A stretch of DNA of 45,942 bases. Origin: Oscillospiraceae bacterium (GTDB taxonomy: Bacteria > Bacillota > Clostridia > Oscillospirales > CAG-272). Below, in pieces: positions 1 through 8,205 of the stretch. The stretch's first letter is position 1; every line of letters starts with the position of its first letter. The stretch spans positions 1-45,942 of the forward strand of contig SVQM01000004.1 of the NCBI GenBank assembly GCA_015065335.1, in the 5' to 3' direction. The translations under genes and the position numbers were made by a program. Below the pieces are notes generated by a model, which saw nothing but the letters and a program-made list of their open reading frames with translations, did no database searches and was not told where the DNA came from.

Positions 1-781
1 AAGAGAGAAGCTTTCCTGCTGTTGCAAAAGCGGATCTTGCCTCATCGGTATCCCATATGCCATCCTTGTAATTCATGCAGTCATTAAAGAATTCGATCCC
101 GCCTGATTGCGCAAGAAGGGCATACATGAGCGAATCCATATAGCCTGCTGTGGGATAAGTGAAGAGGTAGATTCCCTCAGCCTTTGCCTTGTCTCCAAGC
201 TCCCACATTTCCGTCCATGTTTCGGGTACCTTCCAACCTTTTGCCTTAAAAAGTCCTGCATTGTAGAAGAGACCGCATGGACTGTAGAAGATAGGCGCAA
301 GATAAGTCTTATCATCAGAATAAGGATTGGTAGCTGATGTGCTTGTGAAATTCTCCAGGAGCTTATCGCCAACTTTGTTTTTTTCACCGGGGATAGTTCT
401 GTCTTTAAGATCGGAAATGTCTGTCAGTGCGTTTTCCTTTATCATGGTTTCAGTAAGTCCCGCAGGTCTGCCTGTTGCGAGATATACAACGTCGGGGTAA
501 TCTTTTGCCTTGATTTTTGAGCCTATCACATCTTCGATATTCTTATCGATGGTCAGCTCAACTTCAACGCCTTCATAGACATCCTCAAAATCCTCGCATA
601 TCTCACGCCATACATCAGCACCGTAAGCTGATTCAAGAGCTGCCACTTTTATTACAGTCTTTTTTCCGTCTGTATTACCGTTGGCGTCATTAGTGACCTC
701 ACCATCCTTACCACCGCTTCCGCAGGATACGATAGAAAGCATTAAAGCAAGTGAAAGAAATAAACTACTTAATTTTTTCAT
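1..781 (-). CDS. Sugar ABC transporter substrate-binding lipoprotein (N-terminal part, runs off left edge)
   Basis: About 260 residues are visible, starting at an ATG at 781 with an AAAGGA ribosome-binding site 8 nt upstream. The N-terminus is a lipoprotein signal: MKK, a hydrophobic stretch, then lipobox IVSC with Cys20, followed by a Gly/Asp/Asn-rich linker. The remainder reads like an extracellular solute-binding protein of the carbohydrate family: a VIKVAALESAYGADVW first strand, a DYPDVVYLATGRPAG segment, and YNAGLFKAKGWKVPETWTE, typical of the closing hinge region. The expected role is to capture a sugar or oligosaccharide outside the membrane for an ABC permease that would lie beyond the left edge. 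It starts 12 nt after the ldh stop and is probably co-transcribed with it. The ligand cannot be read from the sequence; it somewhat resembles GlcNAc/diacetylchitobiose-binding proteins, but this is uncertain. Confidence 0.85.
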   Translation of the reverse strand, partial: MKKLSSLFLSLALMLSIVSCGSGGKDGEVTNDANGNTDGKKTVIKVAALESAYGADVWREICEDFEDVYEGVEVELTIDKNIEDVIGSKIKAKDYPDVVYLATGRPAGLTETMIKENALTDISDLKDRTIPGEKNKVGDKLLENFTSTSATNPYSDDKTYLAPIFYSPCGLFYNAGLFKAKGWKVPETWTEMWELGDKAKAEGIYLFTYPTAGYMDSLMYALLAQSGGIEFFNDCMNYKDGIWDTDEARSAFATAGKLLS

Positions 782-793
782 TTTTATGATCCT

Positions 794-1750
794 TTATGCA
801 TTTACTTTTGAAATTTCAAGCGCGTTTATAACGTCCTTCAACGTCTCAGCCGATGCTCTGAGACGTCTGTTCTCGTCATCGTTCAGAGGTATATCGAGAA
901 CATGAGTTATACCTTTTTTGCCGATGACAGCAGGAACACTTATACACAGATCCTCAAGTCCGTAGTGTCCGTCTACAAGTGTAGATACGGGAAGTATGGT
1001 ATTCTGATCCTTGATAATAGAGGTAACAATTCGTAGTGTCGCTTGTGCTATGGCATAATAAGTGGCACCCTTGCCCCTTATTATCTCATATGCACTGTTC
1101 TTTACATAATCATAGATGCCGTACAGATCCTCGTATCTGCCACAGTTATCGCAGATAGGGAAGTAATCCTTAAGGTCAAGACCGGAGACATTTGCACTAC
1201 TCCACACTGCAAGCTCTGAATCTCCGTGTTCACCTATGATAAACGTATGCACATTTCTGCTGTCTACGCCGAGACGTTCTCCCACGAGAAATTTGAGCCT
1301 TGCAGTATCGAGAACGGTACCGGAGCCGATCACACGTGAAGGAGGAAACCCGGAAACCTTAAGTGCAACATAGGTCAGAACATCAACGGGATTAGATACC
1401 ATGAGGATAATACATTCCTTATTGACTGAAGCAATTCTTTCAACTACAGAGGTAGTTATTTTTGAGTTTCTTTGTACAAGATCGATCCTTGTTTCTCCCT
1501 CCTTCTGATTTGCTCCGGCGGCAACGATAACGATAGCGGCATCCTCCAGATTAGTATAATTACCTGCATATATCTGCATTGGAGCGATGAAAGGAAGACA
1601 ATGATTTAGGTCCATTGCTTCACCTTTTGCTTTTTTCTCATCAATATCAATGAGAACGATCTCGGAAAAAAGACTGCTGCTCATAAGTGTGTATGCAATA
1701 GTAGCACCTACGAAACCACATCCAACTATACCGATTTTTTGCTTATTCAT
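794..1750 (-). CDS. ldh: L-lactate dehydrogenase
   Basis: NAD-dependent reduction of pyruvate to L-lactate in the cytoplasm. The 318-residue length is normal. Visible are the Rossmann motif GCGFVGAT (10-17), acidic Asp35 for NAD, the mobile loop NQKEGETR with Gln82 (the lactate-specific residue; malate dehydrogenases have Arg) and Arg88, and the catalytic Asp147, Arg151 and His175 (GEHGDSE). I chose the ATG at 1750, preceded by GGAAGGA at 8 nt. The open frame extends to 1864, but that extension runs through the terminator hairpin at 1812-1847 and resembles no LDH. It sits between a GH32-like gene and a sugar-binding protein, so it may dispose of pyruvate made from the imported sugar, or simply be a housekeeping gene in this position. 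Confidence 0.93.
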   Translation of the reverse strand: MNKQKIGIVGCGFVGATIAYTLMSSSLFSEIVLIDIDEKKAKGEAMDLNHCLPFIAPMQIYAGNYTNLEDAAIVIVAAGANQKEGETRIDLVQRNSKITTSVVERIASVNKECIILMVSNPVDVLTYVALKVSGFPPSRVIGSGTVLDTARLKFLVGERLGVDSRNVHTFIIGEHGDSELAVWSSANVSGLDLKDYFPICDNCGRYEDLYGIYDYVKNSAYEIIRGKGATYYAIAQATLRIVTSIIKDQNTILPVSTLVDGHYGLEDLCISVPAVIGKKGITHVLDIPLNDDENRRLRASAETLKDVINALEISKVNA

Positions 1751-1811
1751 AATATGATTCCTTCCGTATTGTTTTTCATAGTATGGAATATGAAATACAA
1801 AAATATACATA

Positions 1812-1847
1812 CAAAAAACTGTTATGGTATTAGCCATAACAGTTTTT
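1812..1847 (-). terminator. Intrinsic terminator after the GH32-like gene
   Basis: Perfect 14-bp inverted repeat (1814-1827 with 1834-1847) around a 6-nt loop, 9 nt after the GH32 stop, with a T-run on the minus-strand 3' side. Being flanked by As and Ts it could work in both directions. It separates the kinase/GH32 pair from ldh, implying attenuation within the operon or a separate ldh promoter. Confidence 0.8.
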
Positions 1848-1856
1848 ATAGAAAAT

Positions 1857-3083
1857 TTATTCAAATATAAGCTCGCCCTTATCGTTTTGGTATGCAGATG
1901 TGAATGTCATTGAGCCGCCGTATCCTCCGATGGCATTGAATCCTGTAAATATTACTTTGTCTTTCCAGATAGCACCCTTAGGCACGCTTGAACAGGGGAT
2001 CACACGCTCATCGGGGATGATCCAATCCTTGAATGCGGTCCTTGAATACATATAGTGCGCTTTGCCTCGTATGCTTCCGAGGATGTAATAGTAATCTCCG
2101 TACTTGAAGCAATCGGGACATTCGGGCTGCTCGGGATCGTCGGAAATGTAGACGGGATCGTTGAGTTCTGTCCAGTTAACAAGATCCTCAGAGGTCAGAT
2201 GTGCAAGGCATCCTCTGTCTTCGGGCATATAAGTAGTTGTAACGAGCATATGAAAGATCCCGTTCTCGTCCATTATAATCTTGGGATCTCTTGCGGTGGG
2301 CCCGTGAAAATTTTTGGAGAGGGTAACGGAAAAGTCGGGATCTTTTTCAAAGTGATATCCATCGTGAGAGATGCTTCTGTGTACTGATGCAGGAGAGTTG
2401 TTATTGAATCTTTCTTCGTAGAAATCATTGTTGCGTACAGTATAATAGAGATAGTGAACACCGTCGTGCTTGATCCATGATCCCGTGCAGATAGAGGCTT
2501 CACTTTGATCTGTGATCTCTACAGCCAGTGGATGTATCTGCCAGTTAATGAAATCATTCGTGGAGATATGTGCCCACTGATGCGCACCGAGGCTCCATTT
2601 ACTTGAATGATGACGTCTGTCCTTGAGATATAGCACATGATATCTTCCTTCATCGTAGAAGGGCATACAGTCTCCGACGAAAACGTTTTCTTCCGGATGC
2701 CAACCCTCGGCATTTGTGAAGGTATCGATAATTGTCGGTTCATCCTTTTTTGTGTATTCGTAAAGCTCTGCTTTGACCTCAAAATCTCCCGTAATAATAT
2801 CGTCTATATCGTAAAATCTGTTGCCTGCAGGCCATTCTTCATCGCAGAGTTTCCCATTTATCCAAAGCTCGTTTCTGAATGACATAAGTATCATTTCAAC
2901 TGAATCTCCCCCATTTGCGGGAGATATGAGAGTGAGAGGACGCTCGTTGAAATCGTATCGGATAAGACACATCAGATACCCATTTTCAAAAACGAGCTTC
3001 AAAGCCTCCACATCGTTTTTCATTGATACAACAGAGGAATTCTTATCCGGTATTTTAAAAGAAAGTTTGATGAAGTTATTCAT
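1857..3083 (-). CDS. GH32-like glycoside hydrolase with N-terminal beta-sandwich domain
   Basis: A 408-residue cytoplasmic protein (no signal peptide). Residues 1-115 look like a small beta-sandwich domain (FRNELWINGKLCDEEWP). Residues 130-400 form a five-bladed beta-propeller of the GH32/GH68/GH43 type: RDP transition-state triad residue at 265-267 and acid/base motif ECPD at 321-324 are typical of GH32. The usual N-terminal nucleophile block (NDPNG) is replaced by GDCMPF with Asp138. Family knowledge suggests hydrolysis of a beta-fructofuranoside or related ketofuranoside, but the altered nucleophile block makes the substrate uncertain. It follows the FGGY kinase by 15 nt with a GAGGTGA ribosome-binding site, so the two are likely co-transcribed: hydrolase releases, kinase phosphorylates. 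Confidence 0.8.
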   Translation of the reverse strand: MNNFIKLSFKIPDKNSSVVSMKNDVEALKLVFENGYLMCLIRYDFNERPLTLISPANGGDSVEMILMSFRNELWINGKLCDEEWPAGNRFYDIDDIITGDFEVKAELYEYTKKDEPTIIDTFTNAEGWHPEENVFVGDCMPFYDEGRYHVLYLKDRRHHSSKWSLGAHQWAHISTNDFINWQIHPLAVEITDQSEASICTGSWIKHDGVHYLYYTVRNNDFYEERFNNNSPASVHRSISHDGYHFEKDPDFSVTLSKNFHGPTARDPKIIMDENGIFHMLVTTTYMPEDRGCLAHLTSEDLVNWTELNDPVYISDDPEQPECPDCFKYGDYYYILGSIRGKAHYMYSRTAFKDWIIPDERVIPCSSVPKGAIWKDKVIFTGFNAIGGYGGSMTFTSAYQNDKGELIFE

Positions 3084-3098
3084 ATAGTCACCTCGCAG

Positions 3099-4463
3099 TT
3101 AATTATAGTTTATGTATTTCGATAATGCGTGTATATCTTCAAGATAGCCTGCAGTGAGGGCAGAGAACAATGCAGTACCGGTAGCGGCTTCTTCACACCC
3201 TGAAGTTACCCGCACCGGAAGAGAGAACATATCCGATATTACATCCTTAAATATCTCTATCCTTTGTACTGCATTACCTGATGCCACGACTGTGGTTTTG
3301 TTATTGACCATACCCTCAGCATACTCGTAAAGCTCACGGCAGATACCGTTTATAAATCCAAGTGCAAGAGCCCCCGGAGTGAAATTTGTGTCAGTGATAC
3401 CGAGTATTGAACCGGTGATGCTTGTATCACTGCGCTTTCCCTTAAAAAGGGTGTTGACAGTAAGAGCAGGGATTTTATTAATGTACGCATCTTTTGCAAG
3501 TTCATTTATGATATCATACTGCGAGGATGTATCGTTTTTTGCGGATCTGATATATGAACGGAAGAATTTTTCCAGCAGTGCGTAAGCTGAGCCTCCGCAC
3601 AGAGCAGCACCGCATACGATATATTTATCCTTGACAAGCGGACGGATCTCAAGATCATTGTTTACTTCAAGGGTATCGGTTACGGCAGATATCTGGCTGC
3701 CCGTACCGATGTTCACAAGAATACTATTGTCGATATCTTTAACGGATCCGAGATAACTTGCCTGGTTATCGCCTATTGCAACTGAGACAGCAGCTGTGCC
3801 GTAATATCCTGTTATGAGATAATCGTCGGTGACTTGAGGTATATGAGGTATGTTTATACCAAGCATATTTATTTTGTCAGTCTTAAAACAGCATTTTTTA
3901 AGATCGAAAAGTCCAAAGCTGTTTGCAACGGACGAATGTATAACAGGAGTAGTACTGCCTGTCAGCTTTATTGCTACATAATCCATAATACTGCAGAAGG
4001 AATAGGCATTCTCCGGGACACGATCATTATGATGATCATAGAACAAGGTTGCAAGGCCGTATCCCGAAGGGACAGCTTCTCCGGTAATTTCAAAGATCTT
4101 ACTGCAATATGAAACAGTATCTTCGAAAAGTCTGTCTCCGCGTTTGTCCTGCCAATTTATAAGAGGCGATACGGCATTTCCTTTTTTGTCTATGTAGAGA
4201 ATACCGTGCATTTGTCCCGTAACTCCGATGGAGCTTATATGAGGGAACTCTTCGTTAACTTCAGCTAAAAGAATCTGAACGTTTTTATAAATCAGATCCG
4301 GATCTTGTTCACGGAGATCACAATAAGTATTCGGAATATCACAATTATAAGGTAAGGTGTAGGTCTTACAAATGCAGAGTTTATTTATATCAAGCACGGC
4401 AATGCTTATTGAAGTGGTTCCGATGTCAATGCCGACAGATAAGATAGGGTTAGAGCTGGACAT
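3099..4463 (-). CDS. FGGY-family carbohydrate kinase, sedoheptulokinase-like
   Basis: 454 residues, a normal FGGY length. The N-terminal ATPase domain starts with DIGTTS (13-18); TGQMHG (82-87) and WQDKRG (104-109) resemble sedoheptulokinases and xylulokinases, and GDNQ (231-234) carries the presumed catalytic Asp. The C-terminal half has the phosphate-2-like GTG and adenosine motifs (VNIGTGSQ; VASGNA). It should phosphorylate a ketose at the expense of ATP; sedoheptulose is the best guess from the MHG and WQD motifs, xylulose or another ketose remains possible. The ATG at 4463 has AAAGGAGG 7 nt upstream; a GTG at 4484 opens the frame further but would place the ribosome-binding site inside the gene. 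First gene of the sugar operon, behind its own promoter. Confidence 0.82.
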   Translation of the reverse strand: MSSSNPILSVGIDIGTTSISIAVLDINKLCICKTYTLPYNCDIPNTYCDLREQDPDLIYKNVQILLAEVNEEFPHISSIGVTGQMHGILYIDKKGNAVSPLINWQDKRGDRLFEDTVSYCSKIFEITGEAVPSGYGLATLFYDHHNDRVPENAYSFCSIMDYVAIKLTGSTTPVIHSSVANSFGLFDLKKCCFKTDKINMLGINIPHIPQVTDDYLITGYYGTAAVSVAIGDNQASYLGSVKDIDNSILVNIGTGSQISAVTDTLEVNNDLEIRPLVKDKYIVCGAALCGGSAYALLEKFFRSYIRSAKNDTSSQYDIINELAKDAYINKIPALTVNTLFKGKRSDTSITGSILGITDTNFTPGALALGFINGICRELYEYAEGMVNNKTTVVASGNAVQRIEIFKDVISDMFSLPVRVTSGCEEAATGTALFSALTAGYLEDIHALSKYINYN

Positions 4464-4485
4464 AGTAAATTCCTCCTTTGACACT

Positions 4486-4514
4486 ATTATAAACTAATTA
4501 TCTAAAATATGCAA
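4486..4514 (-). promoter_or_regulatory. Sigma-A promoter of the sugar operon
   Basis: TTGCAT (4514-4509), 17-bp spacer, TATAAT (4491-4486), followed within about 10 nt by AAAGGAGG. The predicted mRNA leader is short, so there is little room for a riboswitch. No obvious operator palindrome is seen at the core. Confidence 0.8.
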
Positions 4515-4516
4515 TA

Positions 4517-4557
4517 AAAAATAAAGTCTCATTCAAAATGAACAAGACTTTATTTTT
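4517..4557 (-). terminator. Intrinsic terminator of the ylxM-ffh-rpsP-khpA operon
   Basis: 18-bp stem (two G-U wobbles) with a 5-nt loop starting 2 nt after the khpA stop, followed on the minus strand by a T-rich run. It insulates the operon from the sugar operon promoter immediately downstream. Confidence 0.88.
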
Positions 4558-4558
4558 A

Positions 4559-4795
4559 TTATCTTATTTCCACGGAAATCTTTTTGTCCGTGATTCTGGC
4601 TGCGGCTTTCGCAACAGTACGGATAGCGCGGGCAATATTACCGTGCTTGCCGATTACCATACCCATGTCACTTTCAGCAACTTTGAGGGTATATACGGTT
4701 TCAACGGCAGACTCGCTTTCGCTCACACTTACTTCATCCGGATGTTCAACGATCGCACGCACCATATCCTCAAGAAGGCGGCTGATCTCAACCAT
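4559..4795 (-). CDS. khpA: KH-domain RNA-binding protein KhpA (YlqC family)
   Basis: 78 residues, the normal size of this single-KH-domain family. The GxxG loop is present as VIGKHGN (about 47-53), flanked by the expected hydrophobic helices. In Streptococcus and related Firmicutes KhpA pairs with KhpB/Jag and affects cell elongation and small-RNA biology; that role here is by homology only. It follows rpsP by 14 nt, the standard position of ylqC in Firmicutes, and is the last gene before a strong terminator. Confidence 0.93.
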   Translation of the reverse strand: MVEISRLLEDMVRAIVEHPDEVSVSESESAVETVYTLKVAESDMGMVIGKHGNIARAIRTVAKAAARITDKKISVEIR

Positions 4796-4809
4796 ATTTA
4801 TTCTCCGAA

Positions 4810-5049
4810 TTATTTGGAAGCGTTTGTGATAAGCTTCTTAACGGTATCGGTAGGCTGAGCACCGTTCTTGATCCACTTATCAACCTTCTCCATGTCAAGG
4901 TTGACCTGAGCAGGATTGGTCATAGGATTGTAGGTACCAACCTCCTCGATAAAACGACCGTCACGGGGAGAACGTGAATCTGCTACAACTACACGGTAAA
5001 AGGGAGCCTTCTTTGCACCCATTCTTCTGAGTCTGATTTTAACTGCCAT
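4810..5049 (-). CDS. rpsP: 30S ribosomal protein S16
   Basis: 79 residues starting [11 protein letters not shown], the diagnostic S16 N-terminus, with the [16 protein letters not shown] block near residues 26-41. The start is the ATG at 5049, placed by a GGAGG site; the open frame extends 5 codons upstream, but those codons contain that site. It assembles into the small ribosomal subunit. It lies 44 nt downstream of ffh and 14 nt upstream of khpA, the conserved Firmicutes arrangement. Confidence 0.97.
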   Translation of the reverse strand: MAVKIRLRRMGAKKAPFYRVVVADSRSPRDGRFIEEVGTYNPMTNPAQVNLDMEKVDKWIKNGAQPTDTVKKLITNASK

Positions 5050-5093
5050 TTTCTTTTCCTCCAAAAATGTATATAAATTTATATAAAAATCCG

Positions 5094-6428
5094 TTAGAAA
5101 CTAAACGGTATTTTCATCCTTTTTTTCTTTTTGCCCATCATTCCGCCTGTGAGCTGCTTCATCATTTTACTGATCTGCTCAAATTGACGGAGGAGCTTGT
5201 TTACCTCTTCGACGGAGGTACCGCTTCCTGCAGCGATCCTCTTCTTTCGTGAAGCGTTTATGATATCCGGATGATCTCTTTCTTTCTCAGTCATTGAAAG
5301 AATGATCGCTTCAACTCTTCCGAGAGCACTCTCATCGATCTTTGCATCCTTAAGCGCATTAGACTTCATACCGGGGATCATTCCGATAAGTTGCTCAAGG
5401 GAACCCATTTTCTTTACCTGACGCATCTGATCCAGATAATCGCTGAGTGAGAATGTGGATTCACGCATTTTACGTTCAAGCTCTTCAGCCTGTTTTTCAT
5501 CGAAGGATTGCTGAGCTTTTTCAATAAGAGTAAGGACATCACCCATACCGAGAATCCTTGAAGCCATACGATCAGGATAGAAGGGTTCGATCATATCGAG
5601 CTTCTCTCCCATACCGACGAACTTGATCGGCTTTCCTGTGATATATTTTACAGACAGAGCAGCGCCGCCTCGGGTGTCACCATCGAGCTTTGTGAGAATA
5701 ACACCGGTGATATCAAGGAGAGAGTTGAAGGATTCAGCCGCTTTTACGGCATCCTGACCGGTCATAGCATCAACTACAAAGAGTATCTCCGTAGGATTTA
5801 CGGCATCACGTATACGGTGAAGCTCATCCATGAGTTCCTCATCAACGTGGAGACGTCCTGCTGTATCAATGAACAGCATATCGTGACCATGCTTGATAGC
5901 ATGCTGTACAGCATTTTTTGCGATCTCAACAGGATCGATCTGTCCCATTGTGAATACAGGAACACCGACCTGTTCACCTACTACCTCAAGCTGCTTGATA
6001 GCAGCGGGTCTGTAAATATCACAGGCGGCAAGCAGAGGACGTTTACCCTGCTTTTTGTACATTGCAGCGAGCTTTGCGGTGTGAGTGGTCTTACCGGCAC
6101 CCTGCAGACCTACCATCATAATTACCGTGGGGGGCTTTGATGAGATCTCAAGCTTTGCCTGAGAAGTACCCATGAGAGCAATAAGCTCTTCGTTTACGAT
6201 CTTAATGATCTGCTGAGCAGGTACGAGACTTTCAAGAACATCAGAGCCAACAGCACGCTCGGTAACTCGGTTTACAAATTCTTTTACGACTTTGAAGCTG
6301 ACGTCCGCTTCAAGGAGAGCAAGCTTTACCTCTCGCATTCCTTCGCGTACATCTTTTTCGGTAAGCTTACCTTTGTTTCTGAACTTTCCGAAAGCACCGG
6401 AAAGTTTTTCGGTGAGACTTTGAAACAT
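5094..6428 (-). CDS. ffh: Signal recognition particle protein Ffh
   Basis: SRP54-type GTPase that binds the SRP RNA and signal sequences of nascent membrane proteins. 444 residues, full length. N domain 1-85; G domain with P-loop GLQGAGKTT (107-115), DTAGR (188-192) and TKLDGD (246-251); methionine-rich M domain from about 325, with the RNA-binding stretch near [13 protein letters not shown] and a Met/Lys-rich tail. Starts at the ATG at 6428, 36 nt after ylxM. Its regulator-like partner YlxM precedes it, as in Bacillus and Streptococcus. Confidence 0.98.
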   Translation of the reverse strand: MFQSLTEKLSGAFGKFRNKGKLTEKDVREGMREVKLALLEADVSFKVVKEFVNRVTERAVGSDVLESLVPAQQIIKIVNEELIALMGTSQAKLEISSKPPTVIMMVGLQGAGKTTHTAKLAAMYKKQGKRPLLAACDIYRPAAIKQLEVVGEQVGVPVFTMGQIDPVEIAKNAVQHAIKHGHDMLFIDTAGRLHVDEELMDELHRIRDAVNPTEILFVVDAMTGQDAVKAAESFNSLLDITGVILTKLDGDTRGGAALSVKYITGKPIKFVGMGEKLDMIEPFYPDRMASRILGMGDVLTLIEKAQQSFDEKQAEELERKMRESTFSLSDYLDQMRQVKKMGSLEQLIGMIPGMKSNALKDAKIDESALGRVEAIILSMTEKERDHPDIINASRKKRIAAGSGTSVEEVNKLLRQFEQISKMMKQLTGGMMGKKKKRMKIPFSF

Positions 6429-6464
6429 ATATCAACCTATTCCTTATAGATCCTTAAAAATACT

Positions 6465-6800
6465 TCAAATAGCAAGATTTCTTATCTTTTCAATTATAGC
6501 AGAGGTAATATCCGTATCATCAAGAAGCTTTTGTAATTCATCAACAATGTTATTGCGATTTTCTTCAAAATATTCGATGCGGCTTTTAAGATGGAGCTTT
6601 TCTTCCATTTCGAGAAGCTTTTTTGAGCTTTTACGTATGGAATCACTGATACCCTGCCTTGTGATCCCTGTTATCTCGGAAATCTCGGACAGGGAATAGT
6701 CTTCATTAAAATACATATCCATTATCTGAAGACGTCTTTCATCGAGAATATTTCCGTATAGATCAAGATATTCGGATATTCCCAGATCTTTTTCGTGCAT
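6465..6800 (-). CDS. ylxM: YlxM-type helix-turn-helix protein, SRP-associated
   Basis: 111 residues with a sigma-70 region 4-like helix-turn-helix (NEDYSLSEISEITGITRQG, about 33-51) and a C-terminal helical segment. In Streptococcus mutans YlxM binds the SRP and stimulates its GTPase; the HTH also leaves open DNA binding. I take the ATG at 6800, preceded by GGAG; the frame opens 16 codons earlier across the operator-like palindrome and promoter and those residues look non-coding. First gene of the ffh operon. Confidence 0.9.
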   Translation of the reverse strand: MHEKDLGISEYLDLYGNILDERRLQIMDMYFNEDYSLSEISEITGITRQGISDSIRKSSKKLLEMEEKLHLKSRIEYFEENRNNIVDELQKLLDDTDITSAIIEKIRNLAI

Positions 6801-6817
6801 TATTATATCTCCGTGGT

Positions 6818-6836
6818 GTAAAGCAAAATGCTTTAC
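6818..6836. promoter_or_regulatory. Perfect 8-bp dyad in the ylxM leader
   Basis: GTAAAGCA, 3-nt centre, TGCTTTAC. It begins 2 nt beyond the -10 element of the ylxM promoter, covering the expected transcription start and the first leader nucleotides. It can be an operator (YlxM itself has an HTH) or a 5' hairpin in the mRNA. Confidence 0.5.
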
Positions 6837-6838
6837 AT

Positions 6839-6867
6839 AGTATAACACAGCAAATTTATTTTGTCAA
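6839..6867 (-). promoter_or_regulatory. Sigma-A promoter of ylxM-ffh-rpsP-khpA
   Basis: Consensus TTGACA (6867-6862), 17-bp spacer and TATACT (6844-6839), about 39 bp upstream of the ylxM start codon. Confidence 0.88.
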
Positions 6868-6891
6868 TAGCTGATACATAAAAATATGCAT

Positions 6892-6925
6892 AAAAAAGTT
6901 CAAGAGGACACATGTCCTCTTGAAC
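6892..6925 (-). terminator. Intrinsic terminator of the flavodoxin-like gene
   Basis: Perfect 13-bp stem (6898-6910 with 6913-6925) followed on the minus strand by six Ts. It closes the single-gene unit 6945-7385 about 20 nt after its stop. Confidence 0.92.
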
Positions 6926-6944
6926 ACAATGATTAAGCATCAGA

Positions 6945-7385
6945 TCAAAGAGCCTCGATAGTAGAGGTTACCCACTTAACTATATCTCGACGCTCGTCGA
7001 GAGAGATCTTTTTATTAAACATACCGAGAAGTCCGGCGGAACCACCGTTTACAGAGTAAACATCTTCGATCACATTTGTACCTGCTTCTCTCAGAGCTTC
7101 TTTGACCTTTTTAACGGGAACAGAGTCCTTGTCACCATCTGCAACGATACATACGTTGTAGGCTCTCTGACCGTTAAGCTCACGGCAGAAACGTTTGAGA
7201 GCATCGTCAGGATCTTTTGAAGCATTCATAAGAAGAACAACGATTCTTTCTTTGTCACAAGGAAATGCAGGGGGGACAGCATCTACCTGACATTTGAATG
7301 CTTCACCGACAGCAGTAGCAAAAGTAGCCATTTTAGGTTTATTTGATGAGTATACAACTCTCATCTTAATATTTTTGGGATCCAT
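6945..7385 (-). CDS. Small flavodoxin-like / Rossmann-fold protein, function unknown
   Basis: 146 residues, soluble, starting at 7385 behind GGAGG. Alternating beta-alpha segments (MRVVYSSN, RIVVLLMN, AYNVCIVADGD, TNVIEDVYSVNGG) suggest a flavodoxin-like sandwich, but I do not see a convincing FMN phosphate loop and the name is structural, not functional. There is a small Gly-rich loop (SVNGGSAGLLG) near residues 110-120. It is a stand-alone gene with its own terminator, 158 nt downstream of the ECF transporter gene; that gap holds a TATAAT-like element near 7431 but no convincing -35, so the promoter is not resolved. Confidence 0.6.
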   Translation of the reverse strand: MDPKNIKMRVVYSSNKPKMATFATAVGEAFKCQVDAVPPAFPCDKERIVVLLMNASKDPDDALKRFCRELNGQRAYNVCIVADGDKDSVPVKKVKEALREAGTNVIEDVYSVNGGSAGLLGMFNKKISLDERRDIVKWVTSTIEAL

Positions 7386-7543
7386 AGTAATTCCTCCGTA
7401 AATCCATGTCGGATGTCATATTATGAATAATTATATCATATTTTTTTTGATAAAGACAGAGTGAAAAAGAAATTTCATAAAAATTGGCATATTGCACAGA
7501 AAATCCAATTGTGTTTGTGAAATATAACTAAATGCCTATCGGG

Positions 7544-8194
7544 TTATTTAGAAAATAATTTTTTGAATTTCTTACTCTTGGAAAGAACGGTTGCAACAGC
7601 AGGAGAGCAAACAGTTGTTACTATAAGTTCAAGAATGAAGTTAAAAAGCACCATTCCTGCAAATCCGATCATAACAGTGATGAGCGCATCATTGCTTGAA
7701 TAAACAGGTGAATTATTGGCATCGGTTACAAGATCTCTCATGAAAAGTGCCATACCAAGAAGGTAAGTAAAGGTGTTGATAACCGGAATAACCATACCGG
7801 AAACAAGTGCGGAGGGAAGTACGTTGCTTTTGAAAATTTTCATACTACCTTTAAACGCAAGCGCACCGATCAATCCTGCAAGAATACCCTTAAGAAAACA
7901 CAAAAGGGTTGTTTCAAGGGGTTTGTTATCAAATAAATAGAACGTGTAAGCATCGAGACCGGTGATACCACAAATAAAAGTGACAGCACCGAAAACTGCA
8001 CCGAGAGTGACACCGCCTTTGATTCCCAAGGTAGCGCCTGCCAAAACCATTGGAACGAGCGCAAGGGTAGGGGCTACAAGTCCCACACGTACAAGTGATG
8101 CGGACAGGATCTGGAGAACAACAAGGATGGCCGACAGTAGGGCAAGTTGTGTAAGCTCAAGATTCTTCTTCTTTTGTAACTTTGAAATGCTCAT
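7544..8194 (-). CDS. ECF transporter S component, probably pantothenate-specific (PanT-like)
   Basis: 216 residues with about six hydrophobic segments, and an N-terminal LTQLALLSAIL helix followed by a VAPTLALVPMVLAGATLG segment characteristic of vitamin-binding S components of energy-coupling-factor transporters. It would bind a vitamin outside and hand it to the shared EcfT/EcfA1/EcfA2 module, not encoded here. The substrate is inferred: the next upstream gene is type III pantothenate kinase, whose substrate is pantothenate, and the LVPMVLAG...GAVFG region fits PanT-like proteins. Riboflavin or another vitamin cannot be excluded from sequence alone. The start at 8194 has GAGGT six nucleotides upstream. 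Confidence 0.75.
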   Translation of the reverse strand: MSISKLQKKKNLELTQLALLSAILVVLQILSASLVRVGLVAPTLALVPMVLAGATLGIKGGVTLGAVFGAVTFICGITGLDAYTFYLFDNKPLETTLLCFLKGILAGLIGALAFKGSMKIFKSNVLPSALVSGMVIPVINTFTYLLGMALFMRDLVTDANNSPVYSSNDALITVMIGFAGMVLFNFILELIVTTVCSPAVATVLSKSKKFKKLFSK

Positions 8195-8205
8195 ATGAAT
8201 ACCTC

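Noticed and set aside
1751-1864. 38-residue N-terminal extension of lactate dehydrogenase.
   Set aside because: It reads through a terminator hairpin, has no homology to the family, and the downstream ATG has an excellent ribosome-binding site.
7441-7505. Terminator for the ECF gene built on CAATTGG/CCAATTTTT.
   Set aside because: Short stem with a long loop; too weak to call.
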